Part shown: positions 23,371-30,945 of the stretch, one piece after another | Position numbering within the stretch: the first letter of the stretch is position 1 | How the letters are laid out: every line of letters begins with the position of its first letter | Source: a virus | Virus record (IMG/VR): IMGVR_UViG_3300027852_000080 | Location: 1 to 41,362 of that record | Length of the DNA stretch: 41,362 nt | Reading direction: 5' to 3' (one strand) | Notes under the pieces: model-generated | What the model saw: only the letters and a program-made list of their open reading frames with translations | The model's database searches: none | What the model was told of the DNA's origin: nothing | Position numbers and translations under genes: made by a program

Positions 23371-24084
23371 ATGGTGACACAAACATTCCAATTTAGTTAT
23401 AGTTCGATGTCTGCCAGGTTGCAAAGCTACTTGGAAGACGGCGACGTGGATTTCCTATCCCAGATACCTAATATCATCCAGCTAGGGGAGCTACGTGTCC
23501 ACCGAGATTTAGACTTGGAGATGCGGGATGAGGAATTCGTAGTGCAGTTTGACTCAGCGGGGAGCGCAACTAAACCTGACCGGATGGCGACAGTACGAGA
23601 CGTTCTGTATGAAGGTGCTCTTTTGGAAGAGCGAGCAATCTCCGTATTGCGGGTTCTCCAAAGTCAAACTTCGAGTGGGATCCCACGATATTATGCAGAA
23701 ACATCAGAGACCAAAATATCCGTAGCACCCGTGCCTGCGGCGGGGATAGGAAGCCCGTTTCCTTCGGAAGTGAAACAGCCAAATGATTTCCTGTACCCCG
23801 CAGAATCCGCAGCGATATTAACGGTCAGGGGTGTCGTAGTTCCAGAGACCTTGAGTCTTGAAACGCAGACTACTTGGGTGAGCACTCATTTTGGAGACCT
23901 ACTGTTCGCCGCGTGCTTGGTGGAATGCGAACGGTTTAATAAAAACACCGAGATGGAGCAAACGCGAGACGTGGAGTACATAAACATACTAAGGCCGTCG
24001 GTAAAACAGATAAAACCACAACACCGGAAAGACTACGCTCGTGGGTTGTCCACCAGTTTGATGGCCACGCAGGAGAGCGCGTAA
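23371..24084 (+). CDS. Tail adaptor or tubular-type protein candidate
   Basis: This 237-residue protein opens with a helical segment (SARLQSYLEDGDVDFLSQIP near 13-33 and the IIQLGELRVHRDLDLEMRD helix), then strands with alternating hydrophobic residues, and ends with a second helical part with a basic RKDYARG. This order is typical of podovirus head-completion or gp7/gp11-like tail adaptor proteins. Its neighbours are an adaptor candidate and a gp10-like protein. The start follows the previous stop by only three bases. Family assignment is from pattern memory. Confidence 0.6.
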   Translation: MVTQTFQFSYSSMSARLQSYLEDGDVDFLSQIPNIIQLGELRVHRDLDLEMRDEEFVVQFDSAGSATKPDRMATVRDVLYEGALLEERAISVLRVLQSQTSSGIPRYYAETSETKISVAPVPAAGIGSPFPSEVKQPNDFLYPAESAAILTVRGVVVPETLSLETQTTWVSTHFGDLLFAACLVECERFNKNTEMEQTRDVEYINILRPSVKQIKPQHRKDYARGLSTSLMATQESA

Positions 24085-24090
24085 ACCCCT

Positions 24091-24492
24091 ATGCAGACTA
24101 ATACTTTTAAACGGGACAAATTGTGGGGCGTGCATGATTTCAGGATTGATGTATTCAAGATCGCCTTGTTCACTCAAGAGAAAACGTCGGATGAGGAATT
24201 CTACACCTCGGTAGGCGAGGTTTCTGCGGAGGGGTACACCGAGGGGGGTCTCGCCTTGACCACCTTAAAAAATGGAGAAGTGGAAGATGGAGTGGCAATA
24301 GTCTCTTTCGCTGACGTAGAGTGGCCGGATTCGACCATTACTGCGACCCACGCGATGGTGTACAACTCGTCGAAAGCGGACCGTGCTATTTGCGTGTTGG
24401 ACTTAGGTGGCGAGATAACATCCTCATCTGAGAAATTCACGATTAAGTTCCCCCCAGGGACACCCAACGAAGCCTTCCACAGAGAGACATAA
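24091..24492 (+). CDS. Virion structural protein, 133 aa
   Basis: This small beta-rich protein (KLWGVHDFRIDVFKIALFTQ near 10-29, a GYTEGGLALTTL turn in the middle and FTIKFP at the end) resembles a family of small phage structural proteins found between adaptor and fibre genes. Its ATG lies six bases after the previous stop and has no Shine-Dalgarno sequence; the context AACCCCTATGC is shared with the next gene, which suggests translation by re-initiation or coupling. Confidence 0.65.
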   Translation: MQTNTFKRDKLWGVHDFRIDVFKIALFTQEKTSDEEFYTSVGEVSAEGYTEGGLALTTLKNGEVEDGVAIVSFADVEWPDSTITATHAMVYNSSKADRAICVLDLGGEITSSSEKFTIKFPPGTPNEAFHRET

Positions 24493-24497
24493 CCCCT

Positions 24498-25466
24498 ATG
24501 CCTAGTACATATTCCACTTTACTCAGACTAGAACAGCAAGCCGACGATGAAAACGTAGACTCGTGGGGGGTGCGGCAGAACGCCAAGCACGCGCTACTGG
24601 AGAACGCTATCGCAGGCACCTTGGTTAAGAGTGTAACGGGTTCGGGGGATTTACTCCTAACCACTGCGAACGGGCTGGAAGACGAGTCCCGCTACGCGGT
24701 ACTCCACCTCACAGGGGACATCACGGCGGCTCGGAGAATCCTAATCCCTGCGACCGCAAAGGTGTACGTAGTTTACAATGACACTACAGGGAGTTTCCCC
24801 CTGACGATTAGCACGGGCGCGGGGGTAGACACAGCGGTAAAACAGGGGCACCTGAAAACGATAATATGCACTGGGGTGGATGTCCTGCCCAGCACGCCGG
24901 ATTTAGACCCAGATAGCGACTCCCTTGAAACAAGTGGAGGGCTGTTCACTCAGGGGGAGGTGTCTGCCAAAACCACGGTGGCGGGGAACGGTGTTTCCTT
25001 ACACTCAGAATCAGGAATTGCGAGTATCACTCTCAGGGGTAATATATCCGCAGCGTCAGACACCCCTTGGAACGAAGTGGGCGATGACATTTGCCAGCTA
25101 GAGATCGCAGGCGGAACGTCTACCACTAACGCGTCGGCATTGACGCTGTATGGTAAAGATGTCCCCGGCGTTCCTGGTTTCGCACGCATGATGGCTCCTG
25201 TGGCTACCCCTACAGCCCGAATGGATTTTGTTGGGTACGGCGGCGGGGTGTACACCGACGGTAGCCGTTTGTGGGATGACACCTACCACCCCGGTACGGT
25301 ATCCTTCCAAGAACTTATGTGGCCTGTTGGGTCCATATACTTCCACTCAGATGACGAGATAAGTCCGGCAGCCTTGATTGGCGTTGGGGTGTGGGATGCA
25401 GCCCCTACTGATATGGGTTTAGCCGTTGGCGGGTTTTCCGTATACGGATGGAGACGAGTTGCTTAA
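24498..25466 (+). CDS. Tail fibre or baseplate-type protein, 322 aa
   Basis: The N-terminal 40 residues (STLLRLEQQADDENVDSWG near 5-23, followed by a helix ending in ENAIAGTL) are a common attachment domain of phage fibre proteins. The middle is Gly/Thr/Ser-rich beta sequence. The C-terminal part has WPVGSIYFHSD and PAALIGVGVW, the pattern of a phage tail-collar or fibre tip. No Shine-Dalgarno sequence precedes the start, which is five bases after the previous stop. It is probably a tail appendage, next to the gp10-like protein. Confidence 0.7.
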   Translation: MPSTYSTLLRLEQQADDENVDSWGVRQNAKHALLENAIAGTLVKSVTGSGDLLLTTANGLEDESRYAVLHLTGDITAARRILIPATAKVYVVYNDTTGSFPLTISTGAGVDTAVKQGHLKTIICTGVDVLPSTPDLDPDSDSLETSGGLFTQGEVSAKTTVAGNGVSLHSESGIASITLRGNISAASDTPWNEVGDDICQLEIAGGTSTTNASALTLYGKDVPGVPGFARMMAPVATPTARMDFVGYGGGVYTDGSRLWDDTYHPGTVSFQELMWPVGSIYFHSDDEISPAALIGVGVWDAAPTDMGLAVGGFSVYGWRRVA

Positions 25467-27266
25467 ATGCCTACCCAGCCACTAAGTATCGACCAAGGAG
25501 TATTTACCGAGACAACGGACCGAGATGGGAAGGGCCGGTGGAAGGATGCCAATCGGGTTCGGTTCCACTATGACTACCCAGAGAAACTCGGGGGGTGGAG
25601 TGCTTTAGCTGAATCAGATGTTGTGCCGGGAGCCTGTCGAGAAACCAGGCAGTGGTTGTCCTTAGACGACACGATATATATCGCGTATGGGACAGACACC
25701 GGTTTGTATATCCAGAAACCCAATGACGCGGATAAATCCTTCCATGACATAACTCCCGCAGACGTTCGGGCGCTCACCCTCGGAACGTTGACTGACCCGT
25801 TCACCACCACGTCGGGCAGCAATGTGGTCACAGTAACGTGGGTGGGGCATGGACTGCTTGTGGGTGGAAGTGCGAAGTTCAAAGGGGCTTTAGAGTGCAA
25901 TGGTGTCCCTGGGTCTCTACTCAACCAAACCCACACAATTTTAACAGTACCAGATGTGAACTCCTTCACCCTCCAGGTGGCGGTGGAGGCTTCGGCTTCA
26001 GGAACCGGTGGCGGAGCGGTGTACCCCGTGTACGGTTTGGGGTATGGAACCGCTGCGTACAACAAAGGTGCTTGGGGTCGCGGGATTAACCCGTCACTGA
26101 CACCAAGACCCGTAGGTGCCGTGCCCGATAACGGAGGATGGTCTTTAGCGGTGTGGGGGGAGAATCTCATTGCGAACACCCCCGGCGGGAAGATCTACGT
26201 GTGGTCCCCCACCACAGATGGGGTCGGAGCACCGGCTACCCAGATACCTAATTCCCCCGAGAAAGTGGGGTTCGTTGTCGTAAGTTCGGAAGATGAGCAT
26301 TTAATCGCATTAGGCTGTGAGCCTTTCGGTAGCACAGACCACGATCCGCTGTTGGTTAGGTGGGCAGACCAAGGCAATTACGAAGACTGGCAACCTACTG
26401 CCGTAAACACAGCGGGTAGCATACCCCTACAGGAGGGGAATCGCATTATCTCTGGGAAAGTGGTGGGCGCAAATGTGATTATAGCCACCGACACCCACGG
26501 GTACAGAATGTTCCCAACAGGGCCGCCTTTGACGTACGGGATGACCGCGTTAGGTGCGTCTGAAATCGCGTCTCGAAATTCGTTACAGGATTATCGGGGT
26601 GTCGCTTACTGGATGGGGCTTCGTAATTTCTATATGTATGACGGGTCACTGAAGGTCTTTGACTGTGCTGTGTGGTCTCGCGTTTTCGAGAACTTGAACT
26701 ATTCGATGTCTCACAAGATATTCTCTGGGGTGAATCGAGCGTTCGACGAGGTGTGGTGGTTTTACCCGTCCGCTAACTCTTCGGAGGTAGACCGCTATGT
26801 ATTATTTGATGCGATAAAAGGCACTTGGTCCTTGGGGGAGATGGATCGCACGGCTTGGGATGGAGAAGATACGGCGTTCAACCGGCCCTACGCAGTGACC
26901 AAAGACGGCACCGTGTATATCCATGAGTTAGGAAATGACGCGGGAGGTGCCCCCATGGGCGAGTTCTTGGAAAGTTACGACTTAGACATCTCCACGCCTG
27001 GGCAAGATGAAGTTCTTCGGGTCAACGGGGTTGTCCCTGACTTTGAAAAACTGGAAGGGTCTGTCAGGATGACTTTCTCCGGTAAAAAACGGCCCCACGG
27101 GGGAACAACATCGAAGCCTCCTTTCACGGTGACGGCCAAAACCCAGAGGTACTCCACGAGATTGCGAGCACGACAAATAAGCTTACGGATTGAGGGTTTG
27201 GGCAGCAACGGATTCTGGCGCATGGGGCCTATCCAGATTGATGGGCACCGGGATGGGCGAAGGTAA
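25467..27266 (+). CDS. P22 gp10-like tail stabilisation protein
   Basis: This 599-residue protein has the repeated WxxG and YxxYG-type blades expected of a beta-propeller, for example GGWSLAVWGENLIANTPGGK (about 224-243), IALGCEPFG, and RGVAYWMGLRNFYMYDG near 373-389. P22 gp10 and relatives fasten the tail to the adaptor ring and seal the head. The N-terminal GRWKDANRVRFHYDYPEKLG motif is a recognisable sign of this family. A seeming insertion at about 110-200 contains GHGLLVGG and other repeats. The start lies directly after the preceding TAA, so re-initiation is likely. Confidence 0.8.
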   Translation: MPTQPLSIDQGVFTETTDRDGKGRWKDANRVRFHYDYPEKLGGWSALAESDVVPGACRETRQWLSLDDTIYIAYGTDTGLYIQKPNDADKSFHDITPADVRALTLGTLTDPFTTTSGSNVVTVTWVGHGLLVGGSAKFKGALECNGVPGSLLNQTHTILTVPDVNSFTLQVAVEASASGTGGGAVYPVYGLGYGTAAYNKGAWGRGINPSLTPRPVGAVPDNGGWSLAVWGENLIANTPGGKIYVWSPTTDGVGAPATQIPNSPEKVGFVVVSSEDEHLIALGCEPFGSTDHDPLLVRWADQGNYEDWQPTAVNTAGSIPLQEGNRIISGKVVGANVIIATDTHGYRMFPTGPPLTYGMTALGASEIASRNSLQDYRGVAYWMGLRNFYMYDGSLKVFDCAVWSRVFENLNYSMSHKIFSGVNRAFDEVWWFYPSANSSEVDRYVLFDAIKGTWSLGEMDRTAWDGEDTAFNRPYAVTKDGTVYIHELGNDAGGAPMGEFLESYDLDISTPGQDEVLRVNGVVPDFEKLEGSVRMTFSGKKRPHGGTTSKPPFTVTAKTQRYSTRLRARQISLRIEGLGSNGFWRMGPIQIDGHRDGRR

Positions 27267-27520
27267 TGTCTCGCGGAGAGCAACTGCCCAGGATAACGTC
27301 TGTCGAGCCAGTTGAGTTGTTGCGCCAGTTGAATTCTATGGTGGACCTACTTAACCGGCGACTAGCTTCGGCGGAGCAACCATCAGGTAAGGAGTTTTGG
27401 GATGTTGCAAACCTAACCAGATCCACTACAATGGATGCTAGTTCAGCCACAACCGACGAAGTGCGGGATTGCTTAGGCACCCTCATTTCGGACATGAAGA
27501 CAAGAGGAATTATCCGATGA
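27266..27520 (+). CDS. Hypothetical protein, 84 aa
   Basis: The gene begins inside the stop of the preceding gene (TAATG) with GAAGG upstream. The product is a small, soluble, mostly helical protein: an N-terminal helix (VELLRQLNSMVDLLNRRL, about 16-33), a polar linker and a short second helix. Its stop overlaps the acetyltransferase start as ATGA, so the two are co-translated. No family is recognised. Confidence 0.65.
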   Translation: MSRGEQLPRITSVEPVELLRQLNSMVDLLNRRLASAEQPSGKEFWDVANLTRSTTMDASSATTDEVRDCLGTLISDMKTRGIIR

Positions 27521-28017
27521 CGCACCCAGCGCCGACGAAGGACACCGCCGCCAGTATTCAAGAGGCTACGGCGTATGACGTGGCTAACATCGCAAAATTG
27601 CTAGAAGAATGGATCCCCTCCGCAGGTATCGCATACCCTGAGGTAGATAAAAATAGTCTATGCCAGTGGGTGCTAGACACAATCGTTAACGGGAAAGTAT
27701 TTTTAGCAGTGAAGGGGGGCCGGATTTTAGGTGTCCTCGGAGTGACAGTAGACGTATTTCCGTGGAATCCCTATAAGAAGGTGTTGAAAGATAGTTTCTT
27801 TTACGTGCCCAATGGCCAGAGAAAACTCGGTGTCGGCGACAGATTAATGAAGGAGGCTCAGGCCATGGCCGCTGATTTTCGAGTACCCTTGTTTATGAAT
27901 ATCGTTAGCGGGGCCTCCCCTGACAGGATAGACCGTTTTTACCAGATAAAGGGTGGGGTGTACTTAGGGGGCACCCTTGCTTTCGGGTTTGAGGAGCAGG
28001 AGGGTTCACATGGGTAG
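27517..28017 (+). CDS. GNAT-family acetyltransferase
   Basis: The start is the ATG at 27517, which overlaps the previous stop as ATGA. The 166 residues have the GNAT order: helix with an exposed DVANIAKLLEEW, strand KVFLAVKGGRILGVLGVTVD (60-79), and motif A QRKLGVGDRLMKEAQ (101-115) with the Q/R-x-x-G-x-G acetyl-CoA pyrophosphate loop. The C-terminal strands follow. Substrate is unknown. GNAT proteins occur among internal-protein genes in some podoviruses, so a role in modifying a virion or host protein is possible but unshown. The next gene starts inside its end. Confidence 0.75.
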   Translation: MTHPAPTKDTAASIQEATAYDVANIAKLLEEWIPSAGIAYPEVDKNSLCQWVLDTIVNGKVFLAVKGGRILGVLGVTVDVFPWNPYKKVLKDSFFYVPNGQRKLGVGDRLMKEAQAMAADFRVPLFMNIVSGASPDRIDRFYQIKGGVYLGGTLAFGFEEQEGSHG

Positions 28018-28987
28018 TTTATTTGGGTCTAAAAAGAGTCCGACGCAGACCACCACTAACTCAGTCCCCGCATACATATCGAACGCAGGTAAAGCCGCAG
28101 CGGGAATCGCGGGAGAGTTAGCCGACCAAGAATACTTAAAGTACCCAGGAACCAGAGTCGCGGGGACCTCCCCCATGACCGACTTGGCCTTCGAGCGAAC
28201 CTTAGATTCTTCAGGTGCGTACCAGGACAACATTAACCGAGCATCAGACGGCACTGGGGCTGCATACGGCATAGAAAACCAAGTGCTGGCATACACAGAC
28301 CCCAATCGCAGCTATGCGCCTGCCATGTGGGATACGGAACAAGCGAACAAGTACATGAACCCGTACATCGAAGGTGCGTTGGAGCCTGCGGCCCGTGAGA
28401 TGCGGGACGAGCACGATGTCACCGTCAACAAGGATAATGCCTCAGCAGCCTCCCAAGGAGCCATGCGGGGTAGCCGGTCCGCTGTCCTCGAAGGTATCCG
28501 AGGGGAGAACATGATTCAGGGGATGAATGACCTGTACGCTGGAGGGTATAAAGATGCCTATGCGTCTGCGTTAGACGCATTCAACTTAGATTCCAATAGA
28601 GCCTTAGAAACCGCGAAAGTTAACGAAGGCATCCGTTCAGGGGAGCTTGACCGAATGCGTGCGGTAAGTGGAGACTTACGAGACTTGGCGGGTACAGATT
28701 TGAGTATCGCAAACACAGGGAGCACTTTAAGTGGTGCCGACATCGGAAGGCTGTTTGCCGCAGGAAGTGTGGACCAAGAACAAAACCAACGAACGGCAGA
28801 CTTGGGGTACAGTGATTTCCTTGAAGAGAGGGATTGGTTGTCCCGAGGGCTGAATTACTACTCTCAGGTATTAGGTTCCGCACCCAATGAGGGAACTAAG
28901 ACGACATCAACTAAGGGGGGTGGGTCGAGCGCACTATCTCAAGTGGCGGGGTTGGCCTCCGCCGCGTCAAGTATATTCAAATTGTAA
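28010..28987 (+). CDS. Internal virion (DNA ejection) protein, 325 aa
   Basis: The likely start is the ATG at 28010, eight bases before the previous gene ends and behind GGAGGG; a longer upstream frame has no better site. The product has the Ala/Gly/Asp/Asn-rich helical make-up of DNA ejection proteins, including TEQANKYMNPYIEGALEPAA near 118-137 and a long GSRSAVLEGIRGEN helix. A Gly/Ser tail ends in a hydrophobic ALSQVAGLASAASSIFKL segment. It is followed by two more ejection-type genes and the giant protein. Confidence 0.75.
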   Translation: MGSLFGSKKSPTQTTTNSVPAYISNAGKAAAGIAGELADQEYLKYPGTRVAGTSPMTDLAFERTLDSSGAYQDNINRASDGTGAAYGIENQVLAYTDPNRSYAPAMWDTEQANKYMNPYIEGALEPAAREMRDEHDVTVNKDNASAASQGAMRGSRSAVLEGIRGENMIQGMNDLYAGGYKDAYASALDAFNLDSNRALETAKVNEGIRSGELDRMRAVSGDLRDLAGTDLSIANTGSTLSGADIGRLFAAGSVDQEQNQRTADLGYSDFLEERDWLSRGLNYYSQVLGSAPNEGTKTTSTKGGGSSALSQVAGLASAASSIFKL

Positions 28988-28999
28988 GAGGACATAGGC

Positions 29000-29473
29000 A
29001 TGACTGAGCAATCACCTTTTAGTGGGATGGACTTATCGAAGGCTCCGCCCCCTCAGGATGTAGGGATGCCGGGCCTTCCTCCTCAGCCGTCGCAGCAAGC
29101 GCAACCGCTTCCTTACCAACAGCAAGCCCCTATACCGGGGCCTTTCGCTAATTTGCAAGGGGCTGCACCCGTCAGGGGGCAGGTTCAACCAGCGCCTAAG
29201 ATAAACACCCAGAATGTGATGGACCAGATACGGCAACAAAGATCGCAACAGGTGCAAAACCCTGTCGTCAGTAATGGGATACCGGATACTTGGAATGCCC
29301 CTGACGAAAATACAGCAGCCCCTTTTAGTCCGCAACAGTTGGCCAGCATCAATCAAGCGTTCCACTCATTTAGGCAGGAACACGTACCGTACCAATCGTC
29401 ACAAGATTACTACGCCCAATTAATATACCCGCAACGACCCTACGCGGGACCCGATTTCCTCTACGCACGGTAA
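29000..29473 (+). CDS. Pro/Gln-rich internal protein candidate, 157 aa
   Basis: This soluble protein is disordered by composition: very rich in Pro and Gln over residues 15-75 (QPSQQAQPLPYQQQAPIPG), then a short basic helix with RQQRSQQVQ, and a final folded-looking part with FSPQQLASINQAFHSF. It lies between ejection protein genes with an AGAGGAC site. Low-complexity, unfoldable proteins suit passage through a narrow tail channel, so a virion-internal role is reasonable inference. Confidence 0.6.
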   Translation: MTEQSPFSGMDLSKAPPPQDVGMPGLPPQPSQQAQPLPYQQQAPIPGPFANLQGAAPVRGQVQPAPKINTQNVMDQIRQQRSQQVQNPVVSNGIPDTWNAPDENTAAPFSPQQLASINQAFHSFRQEHVPYQSSQDYYAQLIYPQRPYAGPDFLYAR

Positions 29474-29478
29474 CGCCC

Positions 29479-30945
29479 ATGGACCTACGAGCACCCTTTG
29501 ACACAAGAACACCACCGGAGGTGCAGACGCACCCTGCGTCCCTAGACACTCCAACGTTTGAAGTGCTACCTGGGTCCTTTCCCATAGGAGGGGTTCCGCC
29601 TGTAGCGCCAGTAGCCCCCCAACCCCCGGTACCGAGACCGGAGGAGGCTTCGGCTTTTGAGGCGGTGCCTGCGGAGGCGGTAGGTCCCGACATTACACCG
29701 GAAGACCGGGATAAAATGGCTAAGATAAAAAAAGCCACTGAGTCCCTGATTTCCGACACGGCTAAAAACAACCAGATTGCCTATGAGCCAGACGCGAACC
29801 CTGACGGATCCACCAACATGGACGCAGCATCGCGGAACATGGGCGCTGCACAACAAGTTATGGGTAAAACACTGGAACGACCAACCGCCGCCCTAGAACC
29901 CTACATGGCGGAAGAAGACCGGAAAGGTATTTTGGAAACCCTAAAAGATAAATTGGAAGCCGCTACAGACACACCACAATTCAACTGGTCGGAGATGGGC
30001 GAGGACGAAAAGTCGTCCCTTCTCCTTCGGCTGGGATTGAACATGATGTCCCTCGGGGGTCAGCAAGGAGCCGCGCAACAGGGGCTACTCGGGGTGTTGG
30101 GGGCCGCTGGGCAAGCCACCCTCGACGACTGGGACATGAAAGCCGAGAAAGAGCGCAGGTCCAAAGAGACGGCAGCGGCCGAAGACCTCAAAGCGGAGCG
30201 CGACATAGCTAAAGAGGGCCGAGTTGAAAACAAAGAAATTCGGAACATTAACCGAAGCCAAAAAGTGGCCGTTGCGGCCGAACGCCGGAAGGTGCTAGAC
30301 ACGATAGACACGGATAAACGTAAGCATTTTCTGAAGATGGAAGAAGCTGCGGAGAAACACGGGTACAACATTTCACTGGAAGGAGTTCGCCACGCCCATA
30401 AATTAAGCCAACAGGCCCAAGCTAAAAAGCTTGGAGGAGCTGCGGGTAGCCGTTTTGATAAAGAGACCTTGGCTCAATGGAACTTGGTGAGTCTTGAAAA
30501 CCCTGACTGGGACGACACCACGGTGGCTAAAGAAGTTAGTCGTCGTCACGATGTCCGGTATGGTTCGGGCGGAACTTCGGCAGAACAAAAAGCGATTTCC
30601 ACGGCGAACCGAGGGGTGGTGAAAGACGGTCTCGCTAAGATAAATGACATGAAATCCAACAGGAGCGGTCGGGAGTGGAGAGACTACATGCCTGGGGCAA
30701 CTGAAGACGAGAAAACGGCCAACGTGATGGATGGTGTCCGGCAAACTTATGTGGATAACGGGGTTTTCCCGACAGGGTATGCGTTCACACATAAAGCGGA
30801 AACTGCTGATATGGCCACGCTGTCTGCGATGATCTCCGAAGGGGATTCGCTGCCTAAAGAGCAGCAAGATGCTCTGAGGAGACGGGTGGCTGGGCTATCC
30901 TTGGCCCAGAAAAAAGAACTCCAAGCGGCCCGGAAAACTCAATAG
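29479..30945 (+). CDS. Internal virion (DNA ejection) protein, 488 aa
   Basis: The start is an ATG six bases after the previous stop with no strong ribosome binding site, so coupling is likely. Residues 1-75 are proline-rich and disordered. Residues about 80-165 are helical and acidic. A Gly/Leu/Ala-rich hydrophobic segment (LLLRLGLNMMSLGGQQGAAQ near 177-196) precedes a long charged coiled coil (about 215-310), a Lys/Arg/Glu-rich heptad-like stretch. The C-terminal region returns to a mixed helix. The order is typical of podovirus ejection proteins, which leave the head with the DNA. Family assignment is by composition and place. Confidence 0.65.
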   Translation: MDLRAPFDTRTPPEVQTHPASLDTPTFEVLPGSFPIGGVPPVAPVAPQPPVPRPEEASAFEAVPAEAVGPDITPEDRDKMAKIKKATESLISDTAKNNQIAYEPDANPDGSTNMDAASRNMGAAQQVMGKTLERPTAALEPYMAEEDRKGILETLKDKLEAATDTPQFNWSEMGEDEKSSLLLRLGLNMMSLGGQQGAAQQGLLGVLGAAGQATLDDWDMKAEKERRSKETAAAEDLKAERDIAKEGRVENKEIRNINRSQKVAVAAERRKVLDTIDTDKRKHFLKMEEAAEKHGYNISLEGVRHAHKLSQQAQAKKLGGAAGSRFDKETLAQWNLVSLENPDWDDTTVAKEVSRRHDVRYGSGGTSAEQKAISTANRGVVKDGLAKINDMKSNRSGREWRDYMPGATEDEKTANVMDGVRQTYVDNGVFPTGYAFTHKAETADMATLSAMISEGDSLPKEQQDALRRRVAGLSLAQKKELQAARKTQ

